Assembly: GCF_024733565.1 (NCBI RefSeq)
Contig: NZ_JANIOC010000011.1
Coordinates: forward strand, 75,031 to 139,030
Direction of reading: 5' to 3'
DNA from: Rossellomorea sp. SC111
Lineage (GTDB): Bacteria; Bacillota; Bacilli; Bacillales; Bacillaceae_B
DNA: 64,000 nt
In this document: in pieces, positions 37,185 to 45,005 of the stretch
Numbering within the stretch: the stretch's first letter is position 1
Layout of the letters: every line of letters starts with the position of its first letter
Notes under the pieces: model-generated
The model's database searches: none
The model's input: the letters and a program-made list of their open reading frames with translations, nothing else
What the model was told of the DNA's origin: nothing
Made by a program: the position numbers and the translations under genes

Positions 37185-37212
37185 TCTTAATGAATGATAT
37201 GAAACTCTTCTT

Positions 37213-37758
37213 CTAACCAAGATACCCTAATAGATCAAGCTCGCCCTCTTCCCAGCCTTTCTCACTGACCGCTTTCACCATCAGCTCATTGATTACTTCA
37301 TACCCAATGCCGGCAGAGGTTTGAGTTTCGTCATCGATCTTTAACCATTTGCATCGGTTTTGAACTTTTTTATAACCATTTCTTTCATATACATTTGGAT
37401 GATCAGCAAATAATAAGATATAGTCGATGTCCCGATTGCGGCAGAATCCCTCTGCTTCCTTCAGTAGTTGTGAGGCGATGCCCCGGGAACGGTTGGCTGC
37501 AGAGACACACACGTCGATGAGACTCAGGACATTGATTCTGCGTCCATTCAGATTCATTACCCGATAATCACATGCAATATGCCCAACCAAACGCTCCTCT
37601 ACATATGCCAGAAATCTTAAGTGTGGCTTCTGTTTGAAATAGATCCTGTCCTCCGGATAATCCTTTCCGAAGCACTCACATAATAACTGCTGTAAGGGTT
37701 GATGAATGTCTTTGTTTATATCAAACTCCGAGACTCTGTTTATTTCAATAATACCCAA
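37213..37758 (-). CDS. GNAT-family N-acetyltransferase
   Basis: 181 residues. The acetyl-CoA binding motif A region reads D-V-C-V-S-A-A-N-R-S-R-G-I-A-S-Q-L-L, and a motif B-like Y-E-R-N-G-Y-K-K follows. The start is probably TTG at 37758, which has GGGAGGAA at proper distance; the longest frame begins 11 codons earlier without a ribosome site. The substrate is unknown. It may be transcribed with the small membrane protein just upstream. Confidence 0.8.
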   Translation of the reverse strand: MGIIEINRVSEFDINKDIHQPLQQLLCECFGKDYPEDRIYFKQKPHLRFLAYVEERLVGHIACDYRVMNLNGRRINVLSLIDVCVSAANRSRGIASQLLKEAEGFCRNRDIDYILLFADHPNVYERNGYKKVQNRCKWLKIDDETQTSAGIGYEVINELMVKAVSEKGWEEGELDLLGYLG

Positions 37759-37795
37759 TATTAGTTCCTCCCAACTCCATATATAATCCACAAAC

Positions 37796-38086
37796 CTATC
37801 TCTTCACAGGCTTTAATATCGTCCGTTGCAAAGGTACTCCTCCCATTGAAACATTCCGTTCAATAAACAAATATGGCCGACCGTCAATCACGAATTTCCT
37901 GTTCCCCATATATTCTACGTCTCTCCCCTGTTTTCCCAGCTCTCGTTTGATGGCGTCTATATATTCTTTTTCTTTAACATAACGATTTTCAAAATCGATT
38001 TGAATATGTTCCTTTCTGTAGCCCATCAGCCAATTGAATAGAAAAAGTGCCCCGAGCCCGGCAAGTATCAGCCATATAAATTCCAT
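37796..38086 (-). CDS. Hypothetical membrane-anchored protein
   Basis: 96 residues. One N-terminal membrane span (F-I-W-L-I-L-A-G-L-G-A-L-F-L-F-N-W) is followed by a basic soluble domain with a beta-rich end (F-V-I-D-G-R-P-Y-L-F-I-E-R-N-V). The ATG at 38086 is 9 bases after AAAGGAG, better placed than the earlier Met codons. Not recognised. Confidence 0.65.
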   Translation of the reverse strand: MEFIWLILAGLGALFLFNWLMGYRKEHIQIDFENRYVKEKEYIDAIKRELGKQGRDVEYMGNRKFVIDGRPYLFIERNVSMGGVPLQRTILKPVKR

Positions 38087-38248
38087 CCAGTTCATCTCCT
38101 TTATCTTCTTTTCCATATTTACGGATACAATGAACCATTCGTTTCACCTTACCGAAAAAAAGTTCTTCCAAACACATCACATGATTATCCTTCAGGTCTT
38201 GTGGTAAGTTAAGCATGTTGGAATTAATGGAGAAGGAGTGAATGTTTG

Positions 38249-38923
38249 ATGTCTACAAAAGATCAAATCAAGCAAGACATTTTAGATGCTTATCATTTCA
38301 GACATGCAACCAAGGAATTTGATCCGAATAAAAAGGTGTCCGATGACGATTTCAGGTTCATTATGGAAACAGGAAGACTGTCACCAAGCTCATTCGGGTT
38401 CGAGCCATGGAGATTTGTGGTCATCCAAAAACCTGAACTGAGAGAGAAGATCAAGAACACGGCCTGGGGAGCGTACGGAAAACTGCCGGAAGCCAGTCAT
38501 TTCGTCGTCATCCTTGCAAGGACTAAGAAAGATACCAAGTACGATTCAGACTATTTACAGGATCATTTTAAAAATAAAAAGAATATGCCTGAAGATCATT
38601 TGGCAAAGTACTTAGAGCGGATCGAACAGTTCCAGAAGGTTGATTTCGATTTACTAGAAGGCGATCGTCCTCTATACGACTGGGCTGGAAAGCAGACCTA
38701 TTTAGCCCTTGGAAATATGATGACTGCAGCTGCCCAGATCGGGGTTGATTCCTGCCCGATCGAAGGCTTTGACATTGAGAAAATGAATAAGCTCCTGGAT
38801 GAGGAAGGCTTACTTGAAGACGGCAGTTTCAGCATTTCTGTCATGGTTGCATTCGGTTACCGTGTCAATGAACCTGCACCTAAATCACGCCGTCCTTATG
38901 ATGATATCGTGAAGTTTGTTTAA
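38249..38923 (+). CDS. NAD(P)H-dependent nitroreductase family oxidoreductase
   Basis: 224 residues. Motifs of FMN nitroreductases: F-R-H-A-T-K-E-F-D near the N-terminus (FMN phosphate contact), R-L-S-P-S-S-F-G-F-E-P-W, and the C-terminal I-G-V-D-S-C-P-I-E-G-F with V-M-V-A-F-G-Y-R. Similar to the B. subtilis YdgI/MhqN/YodC group that reduces quinones or nitro compounds. ATG at 38249 with AAGGAG. Single gene ending at a bidirectional terminator. Confidence 0.88.
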   Translation: MSTKDQIKQDILDAYHFRHATKEFDPNKKVSDDDFRFIMETGRLSPSSFGFEPWRFVVIQKPELREKIKNTAWGAYGKLPEASHFVVILARTKKDTKYDSDYLQDHFKNKKNMPEDHLAKYLERIEQFQKVDFDLLEGDRPLYDWAGKQTYLALGNMMTAAAQIGVDSCPIEGFDIEKMNKLLDEEGLLEDGSFSISVMVAFGYRVNEPAPKSRRPYDDIVKFV

Positions 38924-38929
38924 CAAAGT

Positions 38930-38966
38930 AAAAAGGAATCCCATATCTACCGGGATTCCTTTTTTA
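38930..38966. terminator. Bidirectional terminator
   Basis: AAAAAGGAATCCC / GGGATTCCTTTTTT stem between the convergent nitroreductase and histidine kinase genes. T runs on both strands. Confidence 0.9.
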
Positions 38967-38969
38967 TAC

Positions 38970-40217
38970 TCACCCTGCCTCTGTCTTCAGGGACTTATCC
39001 AATTCAATGGTAACCGTTGTACCCTTATTGAGTTCACTTTCGACCCCGATTTTCCCCTTCATGGAATGAACAATGATTGTGGCTGCCATCAGCCCAAGTC
39101 CCGTTCCTTCATCTTTTGTCGTAAAGAAGGGTTCTCCAAATCGTTGAATTTGTTCCTTCGTCATCCCCTGCCCAGAATCAGAAATGGAAATCAAAAGGTT
39201 TTCTTTTTCAACCATGGTAATGGACACTTCCCCACCATGAGGCATGGACTCTATGGCATTTAATAGTATATTTCCAATGCATTTCCTAAAGCTATTGCGT
39301 TGACCGTTCACATACACATCATCGATAAGCTGATTGTGGAATGAAACTTGTCCAACCTCACTCTTTAGGGTTTCGATCAGTTCAAGGATGGAGTGCTTTA
39401 CATTGATACTCTCCAATTTATCAGGAGTTGAGTTCGTGAACGTCAGATATTCCTCTATGACATGTGTGGCTTGATCAATCCCTTTTAAAGACAGCTCAAT
39501 AAATTCCCTCTGTGTTTTCTCGTTTCTTTCTTCTTGTACAAGCTGCAGGAATCCTTTGGAGGAAGTTAGGGGATTTCGTATCTCATGGGAAATACTTGCA
39601 GCCAGTTGACTCACGACTTTCAGCTTTTCATGTTGAGAAAATGTTTTTCTCAGCATCATTACTTTCCGTATCATTTCCGCTATCATCACAGAAATCATGG
39701 TGGCAGCCAAAGGAATGATCACAAGATAAAGATACTCATCCACTGAAATTTCGGCTGAATTGATATAGCCAAACAAGAGGTTAAAGATCGTCATGCTAAA
39801 ACAGATGGCAACGGTAAAGAACATTTTCACTTTTTTCTTGGCCCGTAGGAAACCTTTTGAAAAGGCTGCCAAAATTAAAAAAGTGATAAAATAGTTCAAG
39901 ATCACTAAATGGATAAGACCGCTCCCAATGATCAAGTAGCGTAACGCTATGATGATGATCATCAAAACAAATGATACGGCCGGTCCAAAATATAAGCTGG
40001 CCAGAAAAAAGGGTATCCTTCTTAAATCGACATAAACTCCATTTGTAAGCTTATGACTGAACATCACACATAACAGGATCGTAATCGTAGAAAGCATGAT
40101 GACGATTCCTTTAGAAGGCTGCTTCTTTGTCACATCGTAATAGAGGGCGAATAGCAAGAGTCCCACTACAATAAATAAAAAATTCAATAATAAGTTCGTT
40201 AAGACAGAATCATGCAT
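38970..40217 (-). CDS. Sporulation-type sensor histidine kinase (KinB-like)
   Basis: 415 residues. Six membrane spans with a 5TMR-like pattern (residues about 8-185) are followed by a HisKA domain with phospho-His211 in S-I-S-H-E-I-R-N-P-L-T-S-S-K-G-F. The ATPase domain has N box N-A-I-E-S-M-P, D-S-G-Q-G-M and G-L-G-L motifs. The H-E-I-R-N-P-L-T-x-x-K-G-F-L-Q sequence is typical of kinases feeding the Spo0F/Spo0A phosphorelay. It follows the HTH-PAS gene by 37 bases and is probably in the same unit. No response regulator adjoins it. Confidence 0.83.
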   Translation of the reverse strand: MHDSVLTNLLLNFLFIVVGLLLFALYYDVTKKQPSKGIVIMLSTITILLCVMFSHKLTNGVYVDLRRIPFFLASLYFGPAVSFVLMIIIIALRYLIIGSGLIHLVILNYFITFLILAAFSKGFLRAKKKVKMFFTVAICFSMTIFNLLFGYINSAEISVDEYLYLVIIPLAATMISVMIAEMIRKVMMLRKTFSQHEKLKVVSQLAASISHEIRNPLTSSKGFLQLVQEERNEKTQREFIELSLKGIDQATHVIEEYLTFTNSTPDKLESINVKHSILELIETLKSEVGQVSFHNQLIDDVYVNGQRNSFRKCIGNILLNAIESMPHGGEVSITMVEKENLLISISDSGQGMTKEQIQRFGEPFFTTKDEGTGLGLMAATIIVHSMKGKIGVESELNKGTTVTIELDKSLKTEAG

Positions 40218-40254
40218 GTGTATACCCCTCTCTCACTTCAATTGGACAATCTTA

Positions 40255-40824
40255 TCAGGAGGGAATTTCATAATCCGTTGCCTTTACATCTTCTTTAATC
40301 AGCTGAGTGGAGGCAGAGCTTCCTCCAATCAGTTTACCTTTATGATTAAATAAAGGATGGCAGGTAACATCATATTCATATGTTTGATCGGATAATGGGA
40401 AAGAGATTTTCCTTCTAATGGATGTACGAACGTTAATGACCTCTTGCTTTAATCTCATTAATTCCCTGGTACCATCATTATCTTCTAATTCCACGTCCCG
40501 CTTACCAATTACTAAAACAGGATCGAAGTCCGGAGGTGGGTTAAAAATCCATGTATATCTTAACTCTAAATCAAAATGGGCAATCACCATCGGGGAATCT
40601 TGCAGGGCGAAATGAAAGGGACTTTCCTCTAACTCGAATACGGAAACGTGAAAATTCAGCAAGTCTGCCAAATTCTCTGCCAGTCTCCTGCTTGGTACTC
40701 TAACTCCACTTTCAATTTTTGAATAGTAGGACCTGTCGATATGAACTAAATAGGCAATTTCTTCTTGGCTATACCCCTTCATCTTTCTCAATCGTTCAAG
40801 CCAATTTCTCTTTTGATAACTCAT
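40255..40824 (-). CDS. HTH-XRE regulator with C-terminal PAS domain
   Basis: About 189 residues. XRE-type HTH at about 5-60 (M-K-G-Y-S-Q-E-E-I-A-Y-L-V-H-I-D-R-S-Y-Y-S-K-I-E-S-G). A PAS-like domain follows at about 70-180 (A-H-F-D-L-E-L-R-Y-T-W-I-F-N-P ... Y-D-V-T-C-H-P-L-F-N-H-K-G). The combination suggests a one-component sensor. Starts at the ATG with AGGAGG ahead. It precedes the KinB-like kinase, and a GTGAC/GTCAC inverted repeat lies in its promoter region. Confidence 0.75.
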   Translation of the reverse strand: MSYQKRNWLERLRKMKGYSQEEIAYLVHIDRSYYSKIESGVRVPSRRLAENLADLLNFHVSVFELEESPFHFALQDSPMVIAHFDLELRYTWIFNPPPDFDPVLVIGKRDVELEDNDGTRELMRLKQEVINVRTSIRRKISFPLSDQTYEYDVTCHPLFNHKGKLIGGSSASTQLIKEDVKATDYEIPS

Positions 40825-40885
40825 TCTCATCCCTCCTACAAAACCTTTCTAGTTCTATTATACTGATTCAATATACAAAAACTAT

Positions 40886-40901
40886 GTGACTATTTTGTCA
40901 C
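40886..40901. promoter_or_regulatory. Inverted repeat, candidate autoregulatory operator
   Basis: GTGAC-TATTTT-GTCAC lies 62 bases upstream of the HTH-PAS gene start. Confidence 0.45.
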
Positions 40902-40999
40902 TATTGCAAAATAACGTAAAACCGACTAAAAGCCCTACATTTAAGGAAAAAACAGAAAAATTCTTCTAGTAAAATGGAATTTTCGTCTCTATCCATACA

Positions 41000-41034
41000 C
41001 AAAAAAAGAACTCCAGGAGTAAACCTGAAGTCCT
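41000..41034 (-). terminator. Intrinsic terminator
   Basis: AGGACTTCAGG / CCTGGAGTTCT stem and seven T on the minus strand, just past the C45 hydrolase gene. Confidence 0.85.
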
Positions 41035-41038
41035 ACAT

Positions 41039-42097
41039 TTAATTCCCGAACCAATCCGCTCCCTCATCCATATGAACAAACGGAATATCAGTATCCACTT
41101 TACCTGTCATTTTCTCCTGTTCAACATTCTTACCCTTTAGCCATTCGTCAAAATCAAAGATAACAGGCTCCCGATCCCCGCCAAGGGCAAACCATGCTTT
41201 CATTTCTTTCGGAAAATATGCCGATGTATGTATCGTGCCGGCCCAGCTACCGTAAAGATCAGAGAATACCCCTTTATCACTGTCATTCATTAATCGGAAG
41301 GCACTATGGGCGTCGTGTTCACCCGTTTCCTTAAGGATGCTCAATCTTCGCTTCGAGTCGACCAGGTGATTTCTGTTTTCGTGGGTCATGATTTCAAAAT
41401 GATTGGTACACGCATTTTCTTGCCTTACCTCTACCCCACGCGGTGAGGTTTCCACGATAAACGTTTCCCCCCTCCTGTCATTCACAACATAGCTGAATGA
41501 GTGCCGATGAGGGATCTCCTTCAACATGTCAATGGCTTCGATAACATCTTTACACGATTCGAGGATCAATCGTCCAATCATGCAGCAGATGAAACCATCA
41601 CCGAGATTTTTCCGGTGCATGAAGTTATACCCCAATGCCAGGCCATTTTCGTTCATGCCGTCCATCCTGCCGGTCACACGTTGACTTGGACCAATGATCG
41701 CGTATCCTGTATCCGTCGGTTGAAAGAACGTATAGCGTCCCTCATAGGTTTTGGGATGGTAATCATAATTTCTGATCAGATAATCGTTCCCCGTCATGAT
41801 CGAGCACCCGGACTTCACATAATCCACCCGGTAGCCGCCAAACTCCTTCAGCACCCGCTCCATCGGCCACTGGAGTGCTTCCTGTAAGCCAAAGAGTTCA
41901 TCCCAGATCCCTGGGGCAAATCGCTTGATTGCTCCCTTTGCTTCCTCAATGCTGATGGAAAAGCGAGGCTTACGTACTTTCCATTGATTTTCCCGATTCC
42001 TGACCGTAATCGAATCCTTTATTCTTTCTCCCTGCAAATAACCAAAATCGTAATGAGATCCACGAAATTGAATCACATCGCTATGTATTGTTTTCAT
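41039..42097 (-). CDS. C45-family (acyl-CoA:6-APA-like) Ntn amidohydrolase
   Basis: 352 residues. Probable nucleophile Cys98 in Y-V-K-S-G-C-S-I-M-T-G-N-D, followed by L-I-R-N-Y-D-Y-H-P as in linear-amide C-N hydrolases and peptidase family C45. Also visible are G-M-N-E-N-G-L-A-L-G-Y-N and F-I-V-E-T-S-P, family hallmarks. Members cleave or transfer acyl groups on amides such as penicillins, bile salts or acyl-homoserine-lactone-like molecules; the true substrate here is unknown. Family members normally self-process before the Cys. Monocistronic. Confidence 0.82.
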   Translation of the reverse strand: MKTIHSDVIQFRGSHYDFGYLQGERIKDSITVRNRENQWKVRKPRFSISIEEAKGAIKRFAPGIWDELFGLQEALQWPMERVLKEFGGYRVDYVKSGCSIMTGNDYLIRNYDYHPKTYEGRYTFFQPTDTGYAIIGPSQRVTGRMDGMNENGLALGYNFMHRKNLGDGFICCMIGRLILESCKDVIEAIDMLKEIPHRHSFSYVVNDRRGETFIVETSPRGVEVRQENACTNHFEIMTHENRNHLVDSKRRLSILKETGEHDAHSAFRLMNDSDKGVFSDLYGSWAGTIHTSAYFPKEMKAWFALGGDREPVIFDFDEWLKGKNVEQEKMTGKVDTDIPFVHMDEGADWFGN

Positions 42098-42176
42098 GCT
42101 AAAACCTCATTTTCATCAGTATCTATTCTACAAGGATAATAGAATGGATCAGAAAAAGAAAGAAATCTCCATTCTC

Positions 42177-42695
42177 CTAAACACGCTTATCAACTGGAAG
42201 AAAAACCATTATCACAAAGCAAATGATGAACGCCATACCCGTTACCAATTCCCCAATGAAAAAACCGATTGTACTCATGAATTCGTCTTCACCTGGATAC
42301 TGAGGGACATATGTCATCCATTTATAGAGGATAAACAAGAACAGAAACAAATAAAAACCGCTTCCCACCAACCCCGCTTTCAACCTCTCACCTTTCCCCC
42401 AGTCTCTCGCATAAACAATCGATTGCCACACGATGATACTGGAAACAACTGCCCCCACCATGATCACAAGGTGAACGTATGGAATCATCATGAAGGTGAT
42501 ACCATATAATATCAACCCCGTTGCCCCAAATAATAGGAGGTTCACTCCAAATAGAAAAGCACCAATCAACCAAGGGTTTTGAAACCAATTGTGCTTATTG
42601 AGCGAAACAACCCATTTCATTCTATATGTTTTCCCTCCGGACTTTCTCATAAAAAACAACACACATATAAATCCCAATAAAATCATCAGCGTCAT
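42177..42695 (-). CDS. Hypothetical multi-pass membrane protein
   Basis: 172 residues with five hydrophobic segments: an N-terminal anchor, a basic cytoplasmic stretch (R-K-S-G-G-K-T-Y-R-M-K), then spans near residues 42-68, 70-92, 108-128 and 145-168. AAGGAGGG precedes the ATG. No recognised domain. Alone between the C45 hydrolase and clpP. Confidence 0.65.
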   Translation of the reverse strand: MTLMILLGFICVLFFMRKSGGKTYRMKWVVSLNKHNWFQNPWLIGAFLFGVNLLLFGATGLILYGITFMMIPYVHLVIMVGAVVSSIIVWQSIVYARDWGKGERLKAGLVGSGFYLFLFLFILYKWMTYVPQYPGEDEFMSTIGFFIGELVTGMAFIICFVIMVFLPVDKRV

Positions 42696-42764
42696 AATTC
42701 TATACCCTCCTTCTCATCCACAGTCGATTTTACCATATTTTTCTTAATAATTGTGCCACGGCTG

Positions 42765-42808
42765 TACCTGGTACACATCCAGTGATATATACCAGGTACA
42801 TGTCCAGT
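42765..42808. repeat. Two 19-bp direct repeats (TACCTGGTACA type)
   Basis: TACCTGGTACACATCCAGT and TACCAGGTACATGTCCAGT, starts 25 bases apart, 16 of 19 identical. The first halves also pair with each other. Confidence 0.6.
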
Positions 42809-42825
42809 CGTTAAAGCCGAACAAA

Positions 42826-42854
42826 ACAAAAAGAACGGCCACATCGACCGTTCC
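42826..42854 (-). terminator. Intrinsic terminator of the sigma/clpP unit
   Basis: GAACGGTCGATGTGGCCGTTC stem-loop followed by TTTTTGTTTTG on the minus strand. Confidence 0.85.
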
Positions 42855-42862
42855 TCCCACCA

Positions 42863-43447
42863 TCATTTACTCTTCTCTATAATTTCATCAATAATCCCAT
42901 ATTCTCTGGCTTCATATGCACTCATAAAATAATCACGATCAGTATCAAAGGCAACTTTCTCTACGGATTGCCCCGTTTTCTCAGCGATGATTTCATTGAT
43001 ATGTTCCCTTAATTTCAGGATGCGCTTTGCAGAAATTTCAAGGTCAGTCGCCTGCCCCCTTGCCCCGCCTAATGGCTGATGAATCATGATTTCACTGTTC
43101 GGCAGGGCAAATCGTTTCCCTTTCGCACCTGCAAGAAGCAGCATCGCCCCGAATGAAGCCGCCATTCCCGTGCAAATCGTCCGTACATCCGGGCTGATAT
43201 ACTCCATCGTATCAAAGATCGCGAATCCTGCGGAAGTCGAGCCCCCCGGACTGTTGATATATAAAGAGATATCCTTTTCGGGATCATCCGCAGCGAGAAA
43301 TAGCAATTGAGCCACGATACTATTGGCCATCTGATCATTTACTTCGTCACTCACCATGATGATCCGGTCCTTTAATAATCGTGAGTAAATATCGTAGGAG
43401 CGCTCTCCTTTACCTGATTGTTCAATCACATAAGGTATTGTATTCAT
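42863..43447 (-). CDS. clpP: ATP-dependent Clp protease proteolytic subunit (ClpP paralogue)
   Basis: 194 residues with the serine-protease triad Ser98 (G-M-A-A-S-F-G-A), His123 (I-M-I-H-Q-P-L-G-G) and Asp172 (D-T-D-R-D-Y-F). ClpP forms a barrel fed by Clp ATPases. Start at 43447 behind GGGAGG. It directly follows a sigma-factor gene rather than standing alone as the housekeeping B. subtilis clpP does. It may therefore be a second, specialised ClpP; sequence reading alone cannot exclude that it is the only one. Confidence 0.93.
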   Translation of the reverse strand: MNTIPYVIEQSGKGERSYDIYSRLLKDRIIMVSDEVNDQMANSIVAQLLFLAADDPEKDISLYINSPGGSTSAGFAIFDTMEYISPDVRTICTGMAASFGAMLLLAGAKGKRFALPNSEIMIHQPLGGARGQATDLEISAKRILKLREHINEIIAEKTGQSVEKVAFDTDRDYFMSAYEAREYGIIDEIIEKSK

Positions 43448-43468
43448 GATTTTTTCCTCCCTCATTCG

Positions 43469-44143
43469 TTATGCCGCCATTGAGAGGACGTTTGAAGACG
43501 ATGAAGATGCCGGTGCCATCATGTGGACTGTTGTACCATTGGCGATCAGCGTCGGGATGTAGGCGATAAGGAGACTGGGATCCTGTGCTTTCAGGCTCCG
43601 ATATAAAATGGCGTTTAACTCTTTTTGAAGAGGAACCTCACCATATGATTCACTTTCTCCCCATTCATCATCACCTGAAATCTTTTTCAGTTTGGATCTG
43701 GAACGGTTCAACAAGGCCTTTACAGCGGTTTCCGTCAAATTTAATAGATCCGCCACTTCAGAAATCTTGTACTGAAAGGCTTCCTTTAATACGAAGGAAA
43801 TCAGCTGCTTTGGAGTCAGCTTATGGGACATCATTTCAATCATATCGGGACTGACCCACTCTTTTGAAAGATGTTCGACAGTCGACTCGGGAACTGGACC
43901 GATGGTTTCCCTGCTTTCCTTCCGTCCTTTATCAATCCAAAGATGATACGCCATTTTCTTCAGTAACGCAGAACTCCAATCCTGAGAATCAGGGTATCGG
44001 CTGAGTGCTTTATAAACAGACTCCTGGGCAAGATCTTCCCCGTCCCATTTATCCTTCGTCAGAAAATAACAGTATCGTAACAGTTTTGGAACCATTTCCT
44101 CCATCGCCTCAGCGTCCCTGTTGTACACCGACCTCATTTGCAT
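43469..44143 (-). CDS. Sigma-70 family (ECF-like) RNA polymerase sigma factor
   Basis: 224 residues. Region 2 (about 15-75) includes L-R-Y-C-Y-F-L-T-K-D-K-W-D-G-E-D-L-A-Q-E-S-V-Y-K-A-L. Region 4 (about 110-160) includes L-T-P-K-Q-L-I-S-F-V-L-K-E-A-F-Q-Y-K-I-S-E-V-A-D-L with an HTH in N-L-T-E-T-A-V-K-A-L-L. A C-terminal tail of about 50 residues ends in a serine stretch. ATG at 44143 follows AAAGGAG. No anti-sigma gene adjoins. It lies 21 bases before clpP. Confidence 0.83.
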   Translation of the reverse strand: MQMRSVYNRDAEAMEEMVPKLLRYCYFLTKDKWDGEDLAQESVYKALSRYPDSQDWSSALLKKMAYHLWIDKGRKESRETIGPVPESTVEHLSKEWVSPDMIEMMSHKLTPKQLISFVLKEAFQYKISEVADLLNLTETAVKALLNRSRSKLKKISGDDEWGESESYGEVPLQKELNAILYRSLKAQDPSLLIAYIPTLIANGTTVHMMAPASSSSSNVLSMAA

Positions 44144-44330
44144 TGTCTTCACTCCTTTGCATCCTCTCATGCTTATAACGGATAAGTATGGGAAAAAGAT
44201 ATGGGTAAAAGGATGATTTTTCTTATTATTATATCCAAAGGGAGGGAGTTTCGTCATAAATTGGTTTCCTCTCCTTCACTTGTGCTAAAGTGAAATCATA
44301 AAAAATCGTTTACAGAAATGAGGTGCCGTT

Positions 44331-45005
44331 ATGATATCGATCCTTGTAGTTGATGATGATCCACATCTCCGAAAGCTCGTTCGTGTGTATTTGGAGCAAA
44401 ATGGATACATGGTGACAGAGGCACCAGACGGCGAAGCGGCTTCCGTCACTCTACTCGATCAAACCGTCGATCTTGCCATTGTCGACCTGATGATGCCGAA
44501 TAAAGACGGATTTCAGCTGGCAGAAGAAATAAGGTCAGACTATGATATCCCGATCATTATGTTGACGGCCAGGGGCAGTATCAAGGATAAGGCAAAAGGA
44601 TTCCAGGCAGGGACCGATGATTATATGGTGAAACCCTTTGAGAAGGAAGAGCTCCTCTTCCGGGTCCAGGCAATCTTGAGACGATTCGAACGCGCTGGTT
44701 CTCAAACCGTCCGCCTCGGAGACATGACCCTGGATAAACGATCTTATGAGGTAAAGGCCGGGAGGAGAACCATGATTCTCCCCCTCAAGGAATTCGAACT
44801 ACTATATTATCTTGCCAGTTTTCCATACCGGACCTTTACAAGGGATGAGCTGATCCAGCATGTATGGGGAATGGACTTTGAAGGGGACGACCGAACCGTC
44901 GACGTCCATATTAAAAGACTGCGTGGACGGTTCCGGGATTCTTCCCATTCCTTTACAATCACAACCGTACGGGGAGTCGGATACAAATTGGAGGTGCACA
45001 AATGA
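44331..45005 (+). CDS. hssR: Haem-responsive response regulator HssR
   Basis: 224 residues, OmpR family. Receiver domain with acidic pocket D-D-D (8-10), phospho-acceptor Asp52 in V-D-L-M-M-P and Lys in V-K-P-F. Winged-helix DNA-binding domain at about 125-220 (V-D-V-H-I-K-R-L-R-G-R-F, T-V-R-G-V-G-Y-K-L). Identity as HssR comes from its place before an HssS-like kinase and an HrtBA exporter, and from the HssR-type direct repeat before hrtB. ATGA overlap with hssS. Confidence 0.9.
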   Translation: MISILVVDDDPHLRKLVRVYLEQNGYMVTEAPDGEAASVTLLDQTVDLAIVDLMMPNKDGFQLAEEIRSDYDIPIIMLTARGSIKDKAKGFQAGTDDYMVKPFEKEELLFRVQAILRRFERAGSQTVRLGDMTLDKRSYEVKAGRRTMILPLKEFELLYYLASFPYRTFTRDELIQHVWGMDFEGDDRTVDVHIKRLRGRFRDSSHSFTITTVRGVGYKLEVHK

